7,951 bases of DNA from Actinomycetales bacterium (GTDB lineage Bacteria; Actinomycetota; Actinomycetes; Actinomycetales; Actinomycetaceae), in contig JAAZBW010000009.1 in NCBI GenBank assembly GCA_012513625.1, positions 1 to 7,951 of the forward strand, given 5' to 3'. Below the pieces are notes generated by a model. It was given only the letters and a program-made list of their open reading frames with translations. It made no database searches and had not been told where the DNA came from. The first letter of the stretch is position 1. Each line of letters begins with the position of its first letter. The position numbers were made by a program, and so were the translations under genes. This document shows positions 5,126 to 7,951 of the stretch, in pieces.

Positions 5126-6121
5126 GTGGACACCGACGCATTTGCCGCAGCACACAGGGCGGAGTGGCGGAGGCTGGAAGAACTCTCGCGGCGTCGTCGG
5201 CTGTCCGGGGCCGAGGTTGACGAGCTCACCTCCCTGTACCGGCAGGGCGCGGCGCACCTCTCCCGGGTGCGCACGCAGGCGCCGGATCCGGCGCTCATCT
5301 CGCGGCTGTCCAGCACGCTCGGGGAGGCGCGCGCCCGCCTCGCACCGCAGCGCGGACTCGAACTCGCCCAGGTGGCCCGCTTCTTCATCGTGACCATCCC
5401 CGCGGCGTTCTACCGCGTGCGCTGGTGGACAATCGGGGTGGGTGTGGCGTTCGTGGTGATCGGTGTGGGGGCAGGGTGGTGGTTCACGCAGTCGCCGGCG
5501 GTGCAGGCCTCGATGGGGACGCCGTCGCAGTTACAGCAGTACGCGAACGAGGCGTTCGAGGCGTACTACTCCAACTTCCCGGCCCCCGATTTCGCGGCGC
5601 AGGTGTGGACCAACAACGCGTGGATCAGCTTCCAGGCAGTGGGCGGGGGCATCACCGGCGTGTGGCCCGACTTCCTGTTGTGGCAGAACGCGGTGGGAGT
5701 CGGTCAGGCCGGGGGAGTCATGGCCGTGTACGGCGATCTCGGGGTGTTCTTCGGGTTGATCCTGCCGCACGGGCTGATGGAGCTCACCGCCATCTTCATC
5801 GCGATTGGTGCGGGCCTGAAGATCTTCTGGACTGTCCTGGCTCCGGGCCCGCGCACGCGGGTACGCGCGCTGCGTGAGGAGGGGACTCGGCTCGTGGTGG
5901 TGGCGCTCGGGCTGGTGTTCGTGCTCGGCATCTCCGCAGTGGTGGAGGCGTTCGTGACTCCCTCCACCCTGCCCACGTGGGGCAAGATCGCAATCGGCGC
6001 GGCGGTACTCGCGTTGTACTGGGTCTACACGCTGGTGCTCGGGCGCCGGGCCGTGCAGCGCGGCGATTTCGGGGACCTCTCCGAGGAGCAGGGCGGCTAC
6101 GTGGTCCTGGAGGCCGCCTGA
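5126..6121 (+). CDS. SpoIIM-like (stage II sporulation protein M family) membrane protein
   Basis: 331 residues from GTG 5126; the frame is open further upstream, but only through the intergenic repeats. A soluble, charged, helical N-terminus (1-98, including AHRAEWRRLEELSRRRRLSG) precedes a first membrane helix at about 102-122. A family-typical extracytoplasmic region rich in aromatic residues follows (EAYYSNFPAPDFAAQVWTNN), then further helices and the signature LPHGLMEL (213-220) followed by TAIFIAIGAGLKI. Two more helices and a short cytoplasmic tail close the protein. The name comes from Bacillus SpoIIM, which takes part in peptidoglycan remodelling during engulfment; actinobacterial members are remote relatives in mostly non-endospore-forming cells, so a sporulation role is not implied. 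It lies divergent from RDD and convergent with DUF58, a conserved trio of unknown joint function. Confidence 0.92.
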   Translation: MDTDAFAAAHRAEWRRLEELSRRRRLSGAEVDELTSLYRQGAAHLSRVRTQAPDPALISRLSSTLGEARARLAPQRGLELAQVARFFIVTIPAAFYRVRWWTIGVGVAFVVIGVGAGWWFTQSPAVQASMGTPSQLQQYANEAFEAYYSNFPAPDFAAQVWTNNAWISFQAVGGGITGVWPDFLLWQNAVGVGQAGGVMAVYGDLGVFFGLILPHGLMELTAIFIAIGAGLKIFWTVLAPGPRTRVRALREEGTRLVVVALGLVFVLGISAVVEAFVTPSTLPTWGKIAIGAAVLALYWVYTLVLGRRAVQRGDFGDLSEEQGGYVVLEAA

Positions 6122-6124
6122 CCT

Positions 6125-6181
6125 CCCCATTCTCCGCCGACTGTGTGGTTAAGTTCCTGCAAAACCCCATCGACTGTGTGG
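6125..6181 (+). repeat. Left arm of a large inverted repeat (57 bp)
   Basis: Starts 3 bases after the SpoIIM-like stop. It contains two CGACTGTGTGG cores at 6138-6148 and 6171-6181, 33 bases apart, separated by an AT-richer stretch with GCAAAACCCCAT. It is a close reverse complement of 7059-7117, with only a few substitutions and one or two single-base length differences, and the match includes the outer CCCC...TTCT...CGC flank. Confidence 0.88.
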
Positions 6182-6232
6182 GCTGCGTTCCGGACCGGCC
6201 GCTGCACTCACCACCTGAACTTGCCCATCTTC

Positions 6233-6272
6233 GTGTCCGGAAAGTGACCATAGTCAGCCACTTTGCGGACAC
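6233..6272. repeat. 14-bp palindrome with 12-base spacer
   Basis: GTGTCCGGAAAGTG (6233-6246) pairs with CACTTTGCGGACAC (6259-6272) at 13 of 14 positions; an inner TGAC/GTCA pair can extend the hairpin around a CATA loop. There is no T tract on either side. It resembles the end or remnant of a small mobile repeat, and it lies directly upstream of the point where the hydrolase remnant becomes recognisable. The rest of 6182-6344 shows nothing I recognise. Confidence 0.8.
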
Positions 6273-6344
6273 GGTAGGCGAGCGACGCGGTTCCGGATTC
6301 GCACGGCAGAGTCCTCACCGAGGTTTCACGGCGAGATACGCCAG

Positions 6345-6910
6345 AAGGACGAGCACATCCGCGCGCTCACCTGCATCACGGAGGGCCGCTCGCTGCACGG
6401 CGAATATGTCTCGGACCTGCTCGCCGTGGCGGCACACATGGAGGAATCACTGGGGATTGAGGGCGCGCCCATGCTCGCGGGGCACTCGATGGGCGGCCAG
6501 ATCGCGTTCCTTGCGCTTGCCGTCTCGCCGCGCATCACGCACGCCGTGATCAGCTCGGAGTCTCCACTTACGAGGCGCGCGCCGTCGCCGGGGTGCGTCA
6601 CAACCCGGGCTGGTACGTGCCCGGGCTCGCCACGGCCGGCTCGTTCGAGGCGATCGCGGCGGGACTGGCGGGGAAACGGGCCCTCGTCCTGGCCGCCACC
6701 CACGACGCGCACTTCCCCACGGACGGGACCCTCGCCGTCGTGGACGCGTTTCCGCCCGGGGTTGCGGACGTCTCGTGGCGGGAGGGCCCGCACGAGCTCA
6801 CCGCGCAGGCTCGCGACCCGCTGGTGGAGTGGCTCGCGGGGACGACGGCGGAGCTCACCCAGGTGGAGGAGGTCCCGTCTGGAGCCGGTGCAGTGCCGGC
6901 ACGCAGTTGA
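6345..6910 (+). pseudogene. Alpha/beta-hydrolase remnant, 5'-truncated and frameshifted
   Basis: Two frames together make the core of an alpha/beta-hydrolase. The first part (frame open from 6219, family-like from about 6348) has a GRSLHGEY segment and the nucleophile elbow GHSMGG at 6480-6497 (Ser codon 6486-6488), then strand HAVISSESP. Similarity then moves to the -1 frame around 6560-6572, continuing YEARAVAGVRHNPGWY and the late strand GKRALVLAATHD with the likely acid Asp at 6704-6706 and EGPHEL with the likely His at 6791-6793, ending at TGA 6908-6910. The first strands and the oxyanion-loop HG are missing, no plausible start or ribosome site is present, and the stretch between the Ser and Asp parts is short for the family, so a deletion beyond one base is possible. 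All three triad residues survive, so the decay looks fairly recent. The substrate is unknown. It sits inside inverted repeat arms. Confidence 0.72.
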
Positions 6911-6939
6911 CGGGGGAACGCCGGCGGAGCGGGGTTTAA

Positions 6940-6978
6940 GGCACACAGTCGACGAGGATGCTTCGCCGAGTGTGTGCC
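6940..6978. repeat. 16-bp hairpin at the inner edge of the right repeat array
   Basis: GGCACACAGTCGACGA (6940-6955) and TCGCCGAGTGTGTGCC (6963-6978) pair at 14 of 16 positions around a 7-base loop. One arm is a diverged copy of the CCACACAGTCG core of the neighbouring tandem repeat, the other an inverted copy. No T tract follows on either strand, so a terminator role is unproven, although it lies downstream of both the hydrolase remnant and the DUF58 gene. Confidence 0.75.
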
Positions 6979-6990
6979 GAAAGTACTTGG

Positions 6991-7103
6991 CCACACAGTC
7001 GACGGTAATTTTGCGGGAACCTGACCACACAGTCGATGGGGGTTTTGCGGAAACCTGACCACACAGTCGATGGGGGTTTTGCGGGAACCTAACCACACAG
7101 TCG
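6991..7103 (-). repeat. 34-bp tandem repeat array
   Basis: CCACACAGTCG cores start at 6991, 7025, 7059 and 7093, exactly 34 bases apart; a fifth variant core (GCACACAGTCG) is at 6941. The intervening 23 bases are also conserved (ATGGGGGTTTTGCGG then AACCTGA), most strongly in the two middle units, so this is a simple tandem repeat and not repeat-plus-spacer. It is less G+C-rich than its surroundings. Two units of the same element occur inverted at 6138-6181. Confidence 0.92.
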
Positions 7104-7117
7104 GCGAAGAACCGGGG
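7059..7117 (-). repeat. Right arm of the large inverted repeat (59 bp)
   Basis: Reverse complement of the left arm 6125-6181 with a few mismatches. It covers the outermost two cores of the 34-bp array plus a CGAAGAACCGGGG flank, and its outer end abuts the DUF58 stop codon (7118-7120). Read in DUF58 sense, the gene is therefore followed immediately by the same sequence that follows the SpoIIM-like gene. Confidence 0.88.
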
Positions 7118-7951
7118 CTACAGGCGGCCGGCGCGCTTCAGGCGCAGGTAGGTGTCCGCCACGGCCACGGCCAGATCGGCCGCCGGGGCCTCCACCACGT
7201 CCACGCCGCGTTGCCGCAGGCGCAGCGCCGCAGACTCCCGCTCGAGCAGCGCCCGCTCCGCCGCGGCCGCCACGAACACGTCCGCGGTGGCGGAGCGCTC
7301 CGCCCGCAAATCCTCCTCCGCACCGTCCGAGGCGGAGGCCAGCACCACCGTGTGGTCCGCCGCGAGCGCCCGCGCCACCCGGAGCAGCCCGCCCTGCAGT
7401 ACTGAGGAATCTAGGGAGGTGAGCAGCACCACGAGGGAGCGCTGTGAGAGCGCCTGGTTCACCGTGGTGGCCACGAGCGTCCAGTTGGTCTCCGCCAGTT
7501 CCGGCTCCACCACCGCGAGGTCCTTCGCGAGCGCGTTCATGAGAGCCGCGCCGGTCTTACCCGCCGTCCGGGCACGAACCGACGTGTCCACCGCCACCAC
7601 GTCCACACGGTCTCCCGCGTGCGAGGCGAGGGCCGCGAGCAGCAGGGTGGCCTCCATCTGGGAGTCGAGCCGGGTCTCCTCACCGAGCCGCACGGCGGAG
7701 AGCCGCCCCGAGTCCACCACGATGAACACCCGCCGGTCCCGTTCCGGTCGCCAGGTCCGCACCATCACGTCCAGCGCCCGAGCGGAGGCGCGCCAGTCGA
7801 TCGCGCGCACGTCGTCGCCGATCACGTACTCCCGCAGCGAGTCGAACTCGGTGCCCTGCCCGCGCGTCATCACGGACGAGCGGCCGTCCATCTCCCGCAG
7901 CAGCGCGAGCCGGCTCGGCAGGTGCTTGCGCGAGTGGAACGGCGGCAGCAC
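7118..7951 (-). CDS. DUF58 family protein, C-terminal part (5' end outside window)
   Basis: 277 residues are visible; the frame runs off the right edge and the edge codon GTG need not be the start, since family members are usually about 400 residues with N-terminal membrane helices. The defining DUF58 signature is clear: RGQGTEF leading into LREYVIGDDVRAIDW and RASAR at about 30-58. After it comes a von Willebrand A-like fold beginning VFIVVDSGR, where the MIDAS-type DxSxS motif reads DSGRL, so metal binding is uncertain. The C-terminus ADTYLRLKRAGRL is typical. DUF58 proteins are usually encoded beside a MoxR AAA+ ATPase, and the pair is thought to act in protein or complex maturation at the membrane; a moxR gene would be expected just to the right. 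It is convergent with the SpoIIM-like gene across the repeat island. Confidence 0.93.
   Translation of the reverse strand: MLPPFHSRKHLPSRLALLREMDGRSSVMTRGQGTEFDSLREYVIGDDVRAIDWRASARALDVMVRTWRPERDRRVFIVVDSGRLSAVRLGEETRLDSQMEATLLLAALASHAGDRVDVVAVDTSVRARTAGKTGAALMNALAKDLAVVEPELAETNWTLVATTVNQALSQRSLVVLLTSLDSSVLQGGLLRVARALAADHTVVLASASDGAEEDLRAERSATADVFVAAAAERALLERESAALRLRQRGVDVVEAPAADLAVAVADTYLRLKRAGRL

Noticed and set aside
4765..5397. N-terminal extension of the RDD gene on the minus strand, giving a 485-residue frame
   Set aside because: It is read through the 58-bp repeats, which appear in shifting frames, and overlaps the SpoIIM-like gene. AGGAGG 5 bases before GTG 4764 and the RDD domain starting there fix the real start.
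6326..7098. Minus-strand frames running from the 34-bp array into the hydrolase region as a gene
   Set aside because: The N-terminal part is translation of the tandem repeat and the remainder is antisense to the hydrolase remnant; no domain is seen.
6991..7103. Possible CRISPR array (11-bp repeats with 23-bp spacers)
   Set aside because: The intervening segments are conserved between units instead of unique, the repeat core is too short and no cas gene is nearby. It is a 34-bp tandem repeat.
6345..7117. A new defence or mobile system in the repeat island
   Set aside because: The only protein-coding content is a truncated hydrolase; no transposase, recombinase, nuclease or toxin-antitoxin pair is visible, so the repeats alone do not support a system.

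Overview
The window is very G+C-rich, with coding strands dominated by G/C third positions, frequent GTG starts and several apparent leaderless starts. Its gene set (DUF5719, a Rv3259-like zincin relative, DUF3499, Trm112-like, RDD, SpoIIM-like and DUF58 proteins) is typical of Actinomycetota (high-G+C Gram-positives). I cannot name the genus from the sequence. No rRNA, tRNA, CRISPR array or complete insertion sequence is visible.

Layout, left to right. (1) The C-terminal 412 codons of a large membrane glycosyltransferase-type protein, translationally coupled through a TGATG overlap to a secreted or anchored DUF5719 protein. (2) A convergent zincin-family metallopeptidase relative whose HExxH histidines are gone; it is divergent from a DUF3499 gene that overlaps a small Trm112-like gene. 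The divergent pair appears to share a 62-bp region with two back-to-back -10 boxes and leaderless GTG starts. (3) A divergent membrane pair, RDD (minus) and SpoIIM-like (plus). Their 361-bp intergenic region holds a 58-bp tandem repeat (three full copies plus a stub) bracketed by an exact 17-bp direct repeat. (4) A ~1-kb decayed island between the stop codons of the SpoIIM-like gene and the DUF58 gene. It carries ~57-bp inverted repeat arms, a 34-bp tandem array on the right, a 14-bp palindrome, a 16-bp hairpin and a truncated, frameshifted alpha/beta-hydrolase. (5) The C-terminal part of a DUF58 protein, running off the right edge.

The conserved genes form two recognisable actinobacterial neighbourhoods: cell-envelope glycosyltransferase/DUF5719 with DUF3499/Trm112, and RDD/SpoIIM/DUF58, which in relatives usually continues into a MoxR ATPase. 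Their exact biochemical roles are mostly unproven. The least ordinary content is the repeat DNA. The inverted arms start 3 bases after one convergent gene and directly at the other's stop, so each gene is followed by the same sequence in sense orientation. I see a repeat-rich intergenic island and a dying gene, and no convincing evidence for a complete new defence or mobile system.
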